Source of the DNA: Gambelia wislizenii
Lineage: Eukaryota > Chordata > Lepidosauria > Squamata > Crotaphytidae
DNA length: 64,000 nucleotides
NCBI GenBank assembly: GCA_030847615.1
Contig: JAUMIR010000005.1
Coordinates: forward strand, 173,504,596 to 173,568,595
Direction of reading: 5' to 3'
In this document: positions 1 to 11,837 of the stretch, piece by piece
How the letters are laid out: each line of letters begins with the position of its first letter
How positions within the stretch are numbered: the first letter of the stretch is position 1
Made by a program: the position numbers and the translations under genes
The notes under the pieces: model-generated
What the model was told of the DNA's origin: nothing
The model's input: the letters and a program-made list of their open reading frames with translations, nothing else
Database searches by the model: none

Positions 1-5
1 AACTA

Positions 6-740
6 TAGTCGTCACTGCATATTTGTGGGTTTCACTTTCACAGATTTGATTATTTGTGAGTTTGTACTTGCTGCTTAAGTAGCCCAACCTCCTCGCTCTG
101 CTCCTTCTGTTCCTTCTTCGCTCCACTATTTCCTGTCCTGCCAAAGCCTACAGCTGCTCACTCTGGTTTCTTCCATGCAGCCAGAATCCCCCAGCTTCAT
201 CTGCAAGACCTTTCCTGGCTGAAAACCTCCCCGCCCTATTGCTCAGTTTCCTCATTCTTCTGAATTTCTTCTGCCCTGCTAAAGCCTCCAGCCTCTCACT
301 CCAGTTTCTTTCATGCAACCAGTATCCCCCAGTTTCATTCACAAAACGTTACCTGGCTGAAAAACCTCCCCACCACATTCATTCTGTTGCATGCTGCTGT
401 CATGCAGAGCAGCAGAAATCTCCATTGCAAAGAGCCCCCGAAGCCTGCTTCTTTGCAGGGTTTGGAGACTCTTTGCAAAGGAGATTTCTTCTTCCTGCCT
501 TCCCTGAGCACTTACACAGTATCATGGGACTACCAGAAGCAGGTCAGTGGCTGAGGGACCTGCCTGCCCAGGCCCATGTTCTTTGTACTCCCCTGCCTCC
601 AGCTGCTCGCTTTGCAAGTCTGAGGAGCCCTTCTGGGGGGCTCTGCCCCTACCTGCGCTGTACTGTAACTATTCACGGGTTGTTTTTTCACTTTCACCTG
701 GGTCCTGCGCCCCTAACCCCTGCGAATGTGCAGGGACAAG
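6..740. mobile_element. MITE-like element, TA-flanked, with GC-rich core
   Basis: The left end (about 6-35) and the reverse complement of the right end (about 710-740) are similar: both read roughly as GTCnCTGCAnATTyGnrGG next to a TA. This matches the terminal pattern of the other TA-flanked MITEs in the window. The core is pyrimidine-rich and includes a short near-duplicate around 150-350. The open frames inside (for example 239-763) look like compositional artefacts. Tc1/mariner-type origin is an inference. Confidence 0.4.
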
Positions 741-2479
741 TATACAGTAGATCCATGGAATAAATAGTTAACTCATAAGTTCATACTTCTGTGAATCCCA
801 GTGATTCAATATTTTTATTTCAGTTGGAGCTAGCAATTGAATTTAGACCATAGTTATCCATAGATTTATTAGAATCAGTTGGTTATGAATAATTGGTCAA
901 AACATGACTGTGTTTGGATTTAAGCAGTGGCTTTAAAAGGAATCTGCATCCTTCCAGTTTCAAATTGCCAATGGTTTTAGTTAAAATATAAATGCCCATT
1001 CTCATGATTGTATGTGATAATGGCTCTTAAACTTAAAACTGTTGAAGTACTTAAAGATTGAAGTGTTTTCAAATTCTTTTTTTATGAACAATTATGCCTA
1101 AATCACCATAAGTTACAATAATTTATATGTCAAACCTTTAAAAAATGGATATGAAAATTACATTTGGTATCAAGTGCTACTAATGGTCCATCTGTTATTA
1201 TAGATATTATACCATATGCTTTGTCCTTTTTTCTGCAAAATGAAATTAAAATAAATAGCATTACAGTAGTTTCATCTTCCATTCACTTGTTATTGTATGG
1301 ATGAACAGACGGTCTTTTTTGTAGTAAATTGTTTTCAGTTTTCTATTGAGCCCGTTTGCCTTTTAGTTATCAGTTTTTGCAGAAATTTAATGCTGGCTGA
1401 TAGACCATTTCTTAAAGGGTCGCTCTCTTGAGATTTCCTATAATAGTCTCTCTTTTTTTGGTAACAGTATAAAATGATTTTCTCATATTTAGATAGACAG
1501 AGTATAACAGTAATAAAAAATAATCTAATCTTCAATTTTCAAAAAGCATGAACACAGTTTTATTTTGTTTATAAACCTTTGTGGGATAAAAAAAATCAGT
1601 GTATATCTGTACAGAAAGGTGTATCTGTACTGAATCCATGAGGTAAAGTGACAGAAGAGGTAAAAAATAATAATGTTTTGTGCAAGGACTGATAGCATCC
1701 TAGAATATGAGTCTGATCTTGCACAGATCTTTGAAAATTAAAATATATGCCGTGGTAGTTAGATTGTAGAGCATATCTAGCCCCAAGAAATCTCTTCATG
1801 AAGGGCCCACTTCCAAAGCATTTGAGCCCCTAAAGACACACTTGTGGCAAAGGCGTCCTGCTGATATCCTATGACAAGAGATCCTAGGAGGTTAGGAAAT
1901 ATAAGAAAGCAATATACATATCTTGCTAAAAGAAAGGATGAAAGTGCTGAAAGTGTCAATAGAAGAAGACACTGGGCAAGTAGATTTTAGAAAATATAAA
2001 AGGAGGGCATATAGAAAAGAAAGAGTAGATGAATGACTGGGTTGTAAGAATAAAAAAGGGAAGTGATCATGGCACAGTGAGCTGATAAGGAACGCATAGA
2101 CTGTGAAGGCTTAGAAGGTATCTACAGGCAATCTCTTACCAGTATACTGTACATTAATATGTTGAAGAAAGAGCGGGTCTACCTCTCCTGACCTCGTTCC
2201 CAGTTCTATGTATTCTATGCAACCTCTACATGTATACAGTTTTATACGTGCAAGCTCCCGTGCTATCAGAAGCCCTGAGTAGTCAGTGTTCTTAGTGCCA
2301 ATATGCACAAGCTCCCTTTTGTAGGTGCTTGACACCTATGGCCCTCCACATGTTTTTTGGCTATAGCTCCCATAATCCACTACCAATGACTATGCTGAAG
2401 AGCTTCCAAGAGTAGGATTAATGACCATTAGCAGAACAATCCTGTACAACTCTAATGAGAAATAAGATTAATTATGTTC
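741..2479. other. Non-coding, AT-rich; no gene seen
   Basis: No exon, RNA gene or intact mobile gene was recognised. Around 2335-2400 there is a decayed fragment resembling the vertebrate inverted-repeat MITEs whose ends read like CTACAACTCCCAT. The rest looks like ordinary intergenic or intronic DNA. Confidence 0.5.
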
Positions 2480-2630
2480 AGTAGGGCTTTTTCGCAGTGG
2501 GGAGGACTAGAGAGCATCCAAACAGCTTGGGTAGTTCCTCCCCACTTGCTCCTGGTAGGCAGGGAACAAAGGTCTTTAGGACTGCCTAACTGTGAGGTCA
2601 TCCAGAAGGGACGACCCCCAGCTAGCCAGT
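2480..2630 (+). repeat. Left inverted terminal repeat of DIRS copy 1
   Basis: The reverse complement of this stretch aligns almost continuously with 7342-7490. Shared pieces include GCTAGCT, CTGGATGAC, AGGCAGTCCTA, CTTTGTTCCCTGCC, CCAGGAGCAAGTGGGGAGGA and TGTTTGGAT. Similarity stops sharply at the GCTAGCCAGT at 2621-2630. Confidence 0.88.
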
Positions 2631-2679
2631 TTGTTTCCTGCCTACAATAGTGGTAGGAAGTCCCTTTAGGTGCTCCTTT

Positions 2680-4243
2680 GACTTCCTGTGTGGGGAAGCA
2701 ATTCTTTTCTTTTGTGCCCTCATCCTTTAAAAAAAGGAAAAAGGGTTTAGTGGAGGCTGTTGCTATGTTCACAATAGCATCAGCAACAGCAGCAACAACA
2801 AGCAAGAAATCATTGAAAAATGGGGAGAAGACCCTTGCCTCGACAAAGGATTTCACCCCCCTTGTTTCGCTCCCCCCGGAAGGATCGGGAGCTAGCCAGG
2901 TGGCGGCAGCCACCGATACCCTCCAGGAGGAGAAGGTGCAGAGAACACTGGTTCTTCAGGAGCCCTCCTGCACTGTGATGGACCCTGGCCACCCCAGCAC
3001 TCACCACAGTGCTGCTGATCCACCGCACCTCGTGAGCAGGCAACAGTAAGTCCTGCGGAGGTCCCCGGGATCAGGTCCCAGGAGGAAGTCACACCGTAGG
3101 CATCCTGGCTTGGCTCATATATGTAGTGGCCAGTGAATCGGCGGGCTGGCTGGCAGCAAGCCTAGTCCATCCCGGCCTGCTTGGACTCATTGGGCTCCTC
3201 GTGGGGGGGGGGAACCTCAGCCATCGGGGTGGCCCCGTGCCACTGCCACCCCCAATTCCCCCAATGCAGCTACGCGAGGCCCCCGGGAGGAGCAGGACCC
3301 TGGGGGAGGGGAGAAAGAGGTCATGCAGGCCACTGAAAAAGACCAGCTCTGGCAAGGGGGGTGGAGGTAGTGCAGCCATCCTCCTCCTGGTCTTTAAGCA
3401 ATCTGTGCCAACCAGTGGTGGCCCAGCCCAGGGGCCGAATCAGAGAGGAGGTGGAGGTTTAGTCCTCTAGTTCAGAGTCTGAGACCAAGCGCCCAGCCCA
3501 CAAAAGCGTACCTGTGATGACCAGGTAGATTAGCCTGTCTCTGATCACTTGTCAGGGGGAGAGGGGTCTCTACCGGATTGGGTCAGTCGGTCCTGGAGGA
3601 TATCGAGTTGTCAGCTGAGAAGGAAGAGGGGGTAGTGCCTAAGTCCCACGACTCTGCTCGCCACTTTGTAGTGATTTTCCTGTCCTCTTATGGAAGGCAG
3701 TCAGAACTTTTGGTCTCAGCTTGACTTCAGCCAAAGAACTCATGATAGACCTGATCTTCCTAAGGTTTCTGGGGAATTTCTCCCTCTTCTCATCCAGATC
3801 TCCTGGAGATACCTGTACCAGCTAATTTAATGCAGGTGATCTCTGATGAGTGGGGAAATCCGGCGGCTACCATATTGCAGCCAAGTTGCACCAAGAAGTT
3901 GTATTGCCTCCCTAAGAAGGTGATGAGAAAGCTGCAGGTCCTGCCTATCAATGCTCCTGTCTCTGCGTTGGTATCCTCCACCATTTTTTGTTGTGATGGC
4001 GAGGATACACTGGAGGTCCCTGAGAATAGATGGATTGATGCTGCGCTGAGGAAGGCCCATGAGGCTCTATTGTTAGCCATCAGGGCTTCAACGAGGGCTA
4101 CCATGATCACTACAGCTTCTCTTCAGTGGTCCAGGGAAGCTCTAGAGGACATCCCAGAGTCGGAGACCAGGATCTGGCAGGACCTGAACAAGATATCACG
4201 TGCTTCTGCTTTCCTGGCTGATAGCACATTGGACTCTGTGTAG
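2680..4243 (+). pseudogene. DIRS gag-like ORF1 remnant
   Basis: This is the structural-protein gene expected first in a DIRS element. It is spread over several frames (about 2678-3049, 3126-3470, 3830-4243) with stops between them. The last block (137 codons from 3830) is the clearest: it has the alternating hydrophobic pattern with runs such as RWIDAALRKAHEALLLAIRA, AREALED-type helices and an ending FLADSTLDSV, typical of the C-terminal part of vertebrate DIRS ORF1 proteins. The earlier part is Ser/Pro/Glu-rich and only weakly diagnostic. It lies between the left inverted repeat and the RT gene. No intact start can be defined. Confidence 0.65.
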
Positions 4244-4644
4244 TTCTGAGTGAGAGCACAGGGAGCTGCCGTGGCAGACAAAAAACAAGTATGGCTTAAA
4301 ACATGGAGTGCAGATTTTAAGTCCAAACAAAACTTGGTCTTCTCTCCGTTCCTGGGGGAGAAGCTCTTTGGAGTGTCGCTGGAACCGGTCTTAGTGGAGG
4401 ATAAAGACAAGAAGAAAATGCTTGCTTCATCCCCAAAAAAGGACGACGGGAAGTTTCCAAGATAACATTGGTCCTTTCGACCTTCTTGGACACAGAACGA
4501 TGCTTCAGCATCATCGTCTTCCTTTCAACCAAGGAACTACAGACAGTGCTGTGGAGAGTCCAGACTTCATTGTAGAGGACAGCCAGGGAATTCAGAAAGA
4601 TCCTTGTAGTCCTCCACCTCTAAGAACCAGAAGAAGAATCAGCA

Positions 4645-6509
4645 ATGATGGTGTCACACCAGTGTGGGGGCAGACTCTGGACCTACATGGGGGTCTGGGA
4701 GAACTCTACTTCAGACAGATGTGTTCTACAGATGATTTATCAGGGTTACCGCATAGAGTTCTCCCATCGACCTCCACATTGGTTCATTTCCACCCCTAGC
4801 TCAAGGGATCCTGTGAAACATTGCCTCCTACTGGATGCCATGCACAAGCTGATTCGGATGGGGGCCATAGAAGAAGTTCCTCAAGAACAGAGGACATGGA
4901 GTTGTTATTCCAATCTGTTTCTTGTCCCCACGAAGAATGGCATTTGGAGGGCCATACTCAACGTGAAAGGCCTCAGCAGGTTTCTGTGCAAGAGAAAGTT
5001 CCACATGGAAATCTTGAAGCATATTTTAGAGGTTATTCGTCCTGGGGATTTGCTCTCCTGCTTGGACTTGCAGGATGCTTATCTTCACATCCCAGTTTTC
5101 ACTGGCCACCGCTGTTTCCTATGCTTCGTGTACGACACAACAGACATTTTCAGTACAAGGCGGTCCCCTTTGGCCCATCTTCAACTCCCAGGGTGTTTAC
5201 GAAGATAATGGTTACTTTGGCCGCGTATTAGGGGTGATTAGGTCTTCATGTTTATTCTTACCTGGATGACCTTCTGATCTGATCACTGTCCGCACTCCAG
5301 GCAGAGAAGGATGTTCAGCAGATCCTCACTTCTTTCCAGCTTCATGGTTTTCGGGTCAACTTCAAGAAGAGCTCCATTGTCCCATCGCAACAGATTCAGC
5401 ATCTGGGGGCCATCCTGGATTCAGTAACGGGACAGGTCTCCCTTCCTCCTGAGAGGATCAGATCACTATAGAGAGTGGTTCAGGTGAGAAGGAAGACGGT
5501 CTGGTTGGATCTAATGCATCTCGCCCAGCTTCAGGGACTAGTGATAATGGCCATAGACCGCCTCCCTTGGGCAGGCTTTCATGCCAGACCCCCTTCAGTG
5601 GTTTCTCCTGTCCTTTCAATAGCACATAGCAATCAGACACCACAGAAAGTTTGCAGTATCCCCAGATGTGTTGACTTCACTTCATTAGTGGATGTCGCCA
5701 GCAATTCTCAAGGGCCGACTCTTGCCCGAGATGCTTCAGATCTTTTCAGACGTGAGCCTCTAAGGATGGAGAGCCCACTGCAGAACACATCTAGCCCAGG
5801 GCAGATGAACCCCAGCAGAATCTTCACATAGCATCAATTGGCTGGAACTCAGAGTGGCAAGGCTGGTGTTGCTTTCCTTCCAGGATCTGATCCAGGGCAA
5901 GATGGTTCTGATCCGGACAGGCAATATCACAGTGAAGGCCCACATAAATTGCCAAGGAGGGACGAGGTCCCGCTCACTCATGGAGGAGGTGAGTCTCATC
6001 ATAGAGTGGGCAGAGGAGACCCTAATCTCGCTGGAGGCGGAAGACCGCAAGGGGTATCTCAATCTCAAGGCGGATTGGCTCAGCAGGTCGGACCTTGATC
6101 AGGGGGGTGGAGTCTGCACCCAGAAGTGTTCGACATCATTGGGCAGTCCCTGGGGCATCCGGTCATCGACCTGTTTGCATCTCCAGTGAACGCCAAGTTG
6201 CCTTGCTTCTTTTCCAGGTTCCTGACAGAAAGAGTAGAGGCCATGGACGCCCTTATGACACCTTGGCCACAGGTCCTTCTGTATACTTTTCCTCCTCTCC
6301 AGCTGATTTTCAAGGTGCTGGTGAGGCCCCAGTCTGAGGAGGCAGATATCATTCTAGTCGCCCCGGTGTGGGCAGGAAGGGCCTGGTTCTTGAATGTTCT
6401 GGATATGGTGACGGACTCCATCCCCTCTCGGCTCGCCCAGATTTTCTTGTATAGGGCCAGGTTTATCACCCGGACCCAGCCTGCCTTCAGCTTCACACTT
6501 GGAGATTGA
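4645..6509 (+). pseudogene. DIRS reverse transcriptase / RNase H / methyltransferase, broken
   Basis: Once a multi-domain replication protein. The RT begins in the frame 4645-5208. It contains the AIEEVP and SNLFLVP block, LDLQDAYLHIPV (first catalytic Asp near 5065) and, after a frame change, the YLDD active site at 5259-5270 followed at once by a stop. The RNase H region continues at about 5830-6110 with ADWLSR near its end. The methyltransferase-like block is the frame 6126-6509, with VIDLFASPVNAKLPCFFSR, a WPQ...FPP segment and ILVAPVW; this domain order is characteristic of DIRS elements. At least three frame changes and several stops make it non-functional. Its methyltransferase role in the family is uncertain. 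Confidence 0.88.
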
Positions 6510-6540
6510 ACAGGAGATGTTAAACTCCAAGCTACTCTAG

Positions 6541-6618
6541 CATTATAAATTAGAGAAGTTATAGTTGGCAGAAGTGGCCTTCGGCAGAAGGGTGCTTCAG
6601 CTGGTATTCAAGCCTTGA
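6541..6618 (+). pseudogene. C-terminal remnant of DIRS tyrosine recombinase
   Basis: The frame starting at 6541 reads HYKLEKL, stop, then AEVAFGRRVLQLVFKP, stop. HYKL is the usual context of the catalytic tyrosine, and the FGRRVLQ tail resembles FGRAVL in copy 2 (near 44320). The preceding ~350 codons of recombinase are absent, so this is a deletion scar joining the methyltransferase end to the recombinase end. Confidence 0.65.
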
Positions 6619-6723
6619 ACAAGGGTCCCGTCGCAAGCGCCCACCTATATTTGACACTTTTTTACATCACAAGCTGTTCTGATGCTCTGTAGTCCTCCCC
6701 ATTGGTAAAAGGAACATTGATCT

Positions 6724-7120
6724 TGTCAGGGGATGATAGGACACTCAATCCCCGGCAGAAGCCAAAAACTATCTCAGTAGACTTAGTAGCAACCCGTTCC
6801 CAAGAATAGTCACACACAGAGTGTTTGACATCCAAATAAGCAGGAGGCACTTTTATCTTCAAAGTCAAACAGTTGCAGTATATACAAATATTTACAATTG
6901 AAGGAGAAACTGCTTCATCAGGCCTCAGCATTCACAGGAAGAGAAGAGAGGAGGAAGTGAGTTCTGTTCTGAGCTCTCCCATATATACATCTATAGGACA
7001 TTGCCCTCTAGTGGCCTGACTAGGCACGACTTGGTAGTTCATGCAGTCAGCCATTATGACAGCATGGTTCTGCAGTTGTTCGGCCATTTTATAATGGAGT
7101 TCAGTCTCTATCTCCTGACA
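6724..7120 (-). mobile_element. Solo LTR, copy 1
   Basis: A 397-bp unit that starts TGTCAGG and ends CCTGACA, the TG...CA form with short terminal inverted repeats typical of LTRs. The flanks GATCT and GGTCT match at 4 of 5 bases, fitting a 5-bp target duplication. A second copy lies at 22931-23357. On the minus strand it has an AATAAA-type signal in the middle third, which sets the sense direction. No internal retroviral or Ty3-type genes adjoin it. The class (ERV or Ty3/gypsy) cannot be settled from the LTR. Confidence 0.82.
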
Positions 7121-7124
7121 GGTC

Positions 7125-7190
7125 TTACCTGTGATACATTCTTTTCCAGTGGTGAGGCAAAAAGCATCCGAGCCCACCTGAGTTGTTGGC
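7125..7190 (+). repeat. Internal complementary region of DIRS copy 1
   Basis: Pieces such as ACCTGTGATA, ATTCTTTTCCAGTGGTG and GCATCC match the reverse complement of the outer right terminus (about 7440-7490). In DIRS elements this region is complementary to the outer ends of the terminal repeats and is thought to template circular intermediates. The solo LTR ends immediately upstream. Confidence 0.75.
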
Positions 7191-7341
7191 CACATAGAGG
7201 ACACATGGCGGGACTCTGGATGACGGACCTTTCAAACTGGCTTATTTGTTTTGAACTGGCTTATTTGTCTTTTATAGTTTTTTTTTTTTTTCTGTATGGA
7301 CCATTTTCCTTTAACGGGAGCACATGAAGGCCTGGATACGA

Positions 7342-7490
7342 ACTGGCTAGCTAGGGGGTTGTCCCTCCTGGATGACTTCACAGGTAGGCAGTCCTAGAGA
7401 ACTTTGTTCCCTGCCCACCAGGAGCAAGTGGGGAGGACCTGCTCAACGTGTTTGGATACTCTTTGCTTCACCACTGGAAAAGAATATATC
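7342..7490 (-). repeat. Right inverted terminal repeat of DIRS copy 1
   Basis: Inverted partner of 2480-2630. It begins at ACTGGCTAGC and runs to about ATATCACAGGTAAG. Similarity to the left arm is high, with scattered substitutions, so the copy is old. Confidence 0.88.
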
Positions 7491-9290
7491 ACAGGTAAGT
7501 ATGCCATTCCTTTCCCCTTTCAAGGAGGTATAGCATTGAAGTCGGTCAAAAGTTAGCAATGGACGTTATAAAAAGAAATCGACAAATTTGCCTGAGTTTA
7601 AAATGGCAGAGCCTCCTTTATCATAAAGCACAAGATTGTTTATACTGTATTCTGTTTCTAGAAGTCTGCATTACACTAACACAAATTATATACTGAATAT
7701 GGTTGCATCCTCATATGAATAACCAAAGCAACTGTGGCTGCAACTCATGTTTAACAAATGGGAAATGAGAGATAACTTAGCTATACTTCTGTGAGGATTG
7801 TGTGTTTGTTTATGAAGGTACTCATCACATTCAGCTAAAACTGCTTTCAGAGCAACTGAACAGTGAGGAAAATGCATGATTATTTCTCCTACATTAAGTA
7901 ATAGGTAACATTACCACTATTCAGGTGCCTTGAATGGAATAGCTGATTGTTAGGCTGCCACGGAAGCCATAGCCTGCTGACTGTGGGAAGTCAGACTCCT
8001 GCGATATTTTAAGAAGCCTCTGGTGGAATATAGATATTCTAAATGTATTTTGTGAATGTATCTGAACACTGTTACAAATTGTGATACACCGGTCCCACTC
8101 TGCCATCCATTATTCATTATGGTCTGCTTAGAACACAATGGCATGGTAAATCAAATGCTCTGCAGGCCTATTGTAGGTTTTCTTAACAGTTTTTTTCCAA
8201 GTATGATTGGAAAAACTATGCAGTTGGTAGAACTTGAGATACTTTCTGTTCTTTGTAATTGATCAGTCTGGCATGTACTTTAAGTTACAGGCCATTTATT
8301 GCAGCTAAATCCTATTATTTTTATCAAGAGCATATGTAACTGAACTGTCAAGAGCAGCAATGATGTCTGAAGATCATAATGGAGAGAATCCAACAGCACA
8401 GAAGCATACTTCTGTGCATCTGATCGGACTCTTCTCCCATTCACTCCCTTTCATTTCTCAATAGGCATGTCTCCCAAACCTCCAGAGTACTGTAATTTTT
8501 GAGGATGCGAGAAGGCTTGCAGGGAGAAATCCCCATACCATCAGTGGTACTGGCAGAATCCATCTGCAAATTACTTGGTGTCTGTCCAGTATTTTCCACA
8601 ATGGTACATAATGTTAGAACTTTTTACATGATGTTGAATTCTTGGTAAATTTCATCATTATAGAAATGGCAATATTTTAAAAACCAAAGGCTGGAGCCTG
8701 CTCCCCTTATATACCATGGTAGTCCCTTTAGCTTTGTTTGGTTTTGTTGTTGGATTTGTTTAGGGGTTCCCCACCCCCACTGAAAAAAAGGTTGCAGGTA
8801 ACATGGTATGACTAAAATTGAGGTGAGCTGGATTGGAGTTTGTGGATTTTATGAAAGTTATCATTCCTTCTTCCCACATTTTGAGTACTTATTAATCAAA
8901 CAATAGCTGCTGTTGCCTTTGCCCTTTAAAAGACACTAACAGTGTGATCCTGAGATATTTTGCTTGGGAAATGGACATCAGGTCTTAATTTTGGGGACAA
9001 AAATAATTGAAATGTTTGAACAATAGCTTTATTATTAGAAGTTACAACATATCTTGCATAATTTCCATGTTGTGCTCTACTTGCACTGATCTCTAGAATT
9101 TACAGAATACCTAACAGACAAAAAAAAAATATGATGCCAAATGAGCTTCTGCATAAACATTCAAATACAAGTTAATATTCATATTGTTTAATATTAATTT
9201 ATCAATATGATTAATCATACTGTTTAATATTTTATAGGCCTGTTTTTGTTCCATGCACATATCTAGCCATAGCTAAGATGGGAAAGAGCA
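7491..9290. other. Non-coding; nothing recognised
   Basis: AT-rich sequence with no ORF showing known domains and no repeat I could identify. Presumed POT1 upstream or first-intron DNA. Confidence 0.5.
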
Positions 9291-9510
9291 GCTGTGGTGT
9301 AGTGGTTTGAATATTGGACTATAACTCTGGAGAGCAGGGTTCAAATCCCCGCTCAGCCATGGAAACCCACTGGGTGACCTTGGGCAAGTCATATTATCTC
9401 AGTTTCAGAGGAGTGCAAAGGCATACCACTTTTGAATTGTTAAGAAAACCCCATGCTAAATTCACTTTGGGGTCGCCATAAGTTGGAAATGACTTGAAGG
9501 TAGACAACAA
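9291..9510 (+). mobile_element. tRNA-derived SINE with BovB-type tail (Sauria SINE type)
   Basis: The head has pol III-like promoter boxes: an A-box-like GTGTAGTGG near 9297 and a B box GGTTCAAATCC at 9338-9348. The body includes the conserved GTGACCTTGGGCAAGTCA. The tail GGTCGCCATAAG...GAAATGACTTGAAGG matches the 3' end of BovB LINEs, which mobilise this family in squamates. A second copy is at 44770-44990. Confidence 0.87.
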
Positions 9511-10098
9511 GCTAAGACAAAACTTAGAATCTTACGATTCATTACAGTATTGTTTCTAATCTATGCTGGATTTTTTAAAAATGAGACAACTGTGTTAATT
9601 GAGTTTCTCAGACCTTAATTTTAATAGGTATCTTTTTTCCTTGCTTCTGAAAAGTTGCAGGGAGTTGAAAAGATGATGATTATCTGTATTTTAAGGATAT
9701 TGCAGAAGGTATTTTACTCATTTTTAAAACGTTCTTAGTTCTGGACAGGGAGCTATCCTCTTATTTCTCTTTTCTTAGTATTTGCAGTATCCCTCCCCCA
9801 ACATGGTCAAATCCCAAAAGGACATGTAAACAATTAATCACTTGGGGAAAGGGCCCATCTGATCTGAATATATGAAGTGAAAATGTAATGCTGGGAGCCT
9901 CTTATAAGGTAGCAGAAGACTTCACAGCTGATGACAATATTTGTAACCCATGAAATGGCATTTGGATCTAGACTGGGTTTTCTAACAGAAGTAGGGTTCC
10001 CTCTTATGTCCCATGCTCTTTAATATATATATGAAGCTACTGGGTGATGTGATTAGGAGTTATGGAGTTGTGTGCTATCAGTATACTGATGACACTCA

Positions 10099-10510
10099 AG
10101 GTAACAAATTCATGTAGTAAAATTAGTAATAAGGAATCTCTTATAGAAAAGAAAAAAGAGAATTAAATGTAAGAAATATGTAGATAGAATTAATTTGAAA
10201 ATTACAGAGGTCTGTTTTAATGGTTATGAAAAACAAGATACCGGATGGAGAGGTAGTAATAATAGGAAGCAGAGACAGATAAGATATAGATGAAAGAATA
10301 AGGGAATAGAGTAAATAATTGTAAAATAACCGAGAAAGAAGATGTGGAAACAATTTGGAAGAATTTCGGAAGATGAATGTATGTATGTATATACTCTTTT
10401 TTTCTTGGTTGGAAGAAAATGGATCATATAGAAGATAAATCTGGAGGATGTATATATTTTTTAATGTGTATAAAACTTTTAATAAATAAAGTTAACCAAA
10501 AAAAAAAAAA
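10099..10510 (+). mobile_element. 5'-truncated L1 3' tail with perfect target duplication
   Basis: An A-rich 3' UTR-like segment ends in AATAAATAAAG and a run of A at about 10499-10510. It is flanked by an identical 18-bp sequence, GTATACTGATGACACTCA, at 10081-10098 and 10511-10528. Removing the segment and one duplicate restores the host LINE sequence. This is the signature of target-primed reverse transcription. Confidence 0.92.
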
Positions 10511-11482
10511 GTATACTGATGACACTCAGATCTGTTTCTCGTCATCGGAACCAGCTGGGGCTATGAGATCCTGGACCAGTGCCTGGATTCTATAATAGCC
10601 TGGATGAGGGCTAGTAAACTGAAGCTGAATCCCATATAATATGGAGACTCTGTGGAATGGTGGTTCTCCAGTCTAGGAACTGAGTAAACAGCCTGTCCTA
10701 GATGGGGTTGCATTCCCCCTGAAGGAGCAGATGTGTAGCTCAGGAGTACTCCTGGATGCATCTTTTTCACTGGAGGCCTATGTGGACTCTGTGTCTTCGG
10801 ATACTTGATGCTTGTCTCAACTAGTGTGCCAGCTATGGCCTTTTCTGGAAAGAAATAATCTAGTAGTCCAAACACTGGTAACCTCCCTGTTAGACTACTA
10901 TGGTGCCCTGTATGTGAAGCTTTCCTTAACGATGACTCGGAAACTGCACTTGGTGCAAAATGCAATGGCTTGGTTGGTGATTGGAATACCATACAGAGAT
11001 CATATAATGCTAGTCAAGGTGATTGTGATGACATCTAAAGCCCTAAATGGCTTGGGATCTCAGTACTTAAGGGAACACCTTTCCCTATATGTGCTTGCTA
11101 AAAGATTGAGGACTATTGGGAGGACCTTCCTCTGGTTCCCACCAGTGAGGTCGGTATGCTGTGTAAGGACATGGGAAAAGGCCTTGTTAGCTGTGGCAGT
11201 CCAATAGCGGAGACTTGATTGGTGCCAACATTGATTTAATTTAGGCACCAAATTAAAACATGGTTGCTTATTAAGGCCTTTGGGCCTCGTTGATTTATAT
11301 CAAAATGCTAATGCACATGGATTTAAAACTATATATTTTAAACCTGTTTTGAGTTTCCAATCATATTTACCATGTGTTTATTCAAATTATTTTTATTGTT
11401 TTTTTAAAAAATATTTGTTTATATAATCCACACAGTGATAATAAATAGGATATGAATAATAAGATTCAAAATAAGATTATTC

Positions 11483-11562
11483 AAAATCAATACAGACAAG
11501 TTAAAACAATAAAAATAATATTCAAATTATTTTTATTGTTTTAACTTGTCTGCATTGATTTT
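11483..11562. repeat. 80-bp near-perfect palindrome
   Basis: The arms 11483-11519 and about 11525-11562 are reverse complements with one mismatch around a short ATTCA centre. The motif TTCAAATTATTTTTATTG also occurs in direct orientation at 11383, so the palindrome sits at one end of a segment bracketed by direct repeats. Confidence 0.85.
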
Positions 11563-11837
11563 ACTTGTATGCCACCTTGAGATCTATTGATATAGCATGG
11601 GATAGAAATATTTAAATAAATAAATATATGTGGATCCAGGTATTTCTCTGAAAGGTTCAGATTTCCCTTTTTCTTTTGTTCTTTAATCAAGCAAGCTTTC
11701 AGTGCCTCTTCAGTAGATACAGTAGGTGGGGGGGCTCAAAATCCAGGTGATCGTAGGCTGTTCAGACATTCAAATAAATGATGTGCTGTTTAAAAATGTC
11801 CTGCTTATAATTTTTGCAATTACAAAAAAAATAAAAA

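Larger units (their letters stand above)
2480..7490 (+). mobile_element. DIRS-like retrotransposon copy 1, degenerate
   Basis: The element is bounded by inverted terminal repeats of about 150 bp (2480-2630 and 7342-7490), not by direct LTRs. It has a gag-like region, an RT/RNase H/methyltransferase region, and an internal sequence complementary to the outer right terminus (7125-7190). That layout is diagnostic of the DIRS order, which integrates with a tyrosine recombinase. Every reading frame is broken, and all of the recombinase but its last ~25 residues is gone. A solo LTR (6724-7120) is nested just before the internal complementary region. It is the largest of the three DIRS relics in the window. 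Confidence 0.85.
9986..11640 (+). mobile_element. L2/CR1-clade LINE, 3' half, decayed
   Basis: The RT end and C-terminal region can be read in pieces: TDDTQICF (the stretch after the active site), LDYYGALY, RKLHLVQNAMAWLV and SKALNGLGSQYLREHLSLYV. These are hallmarks of L2/CR1-clade ORF2. The element ends with an A/T-rich AATAAATAAAT tail near 11630. It is interrupted by an L1 tail (10099-10510) and by a foldback segment (about 11405-11520). Many stops; no function. Confidence 0.8.

Noticed and set aside
9291..9510. Possible tRNA gene (B box GGTTCAAATCC)
   Set aside because: No cloverleaf with an acceptor stem; the downstream body and BovB tail mark it as a SINE. The same holds for 44770-44990.
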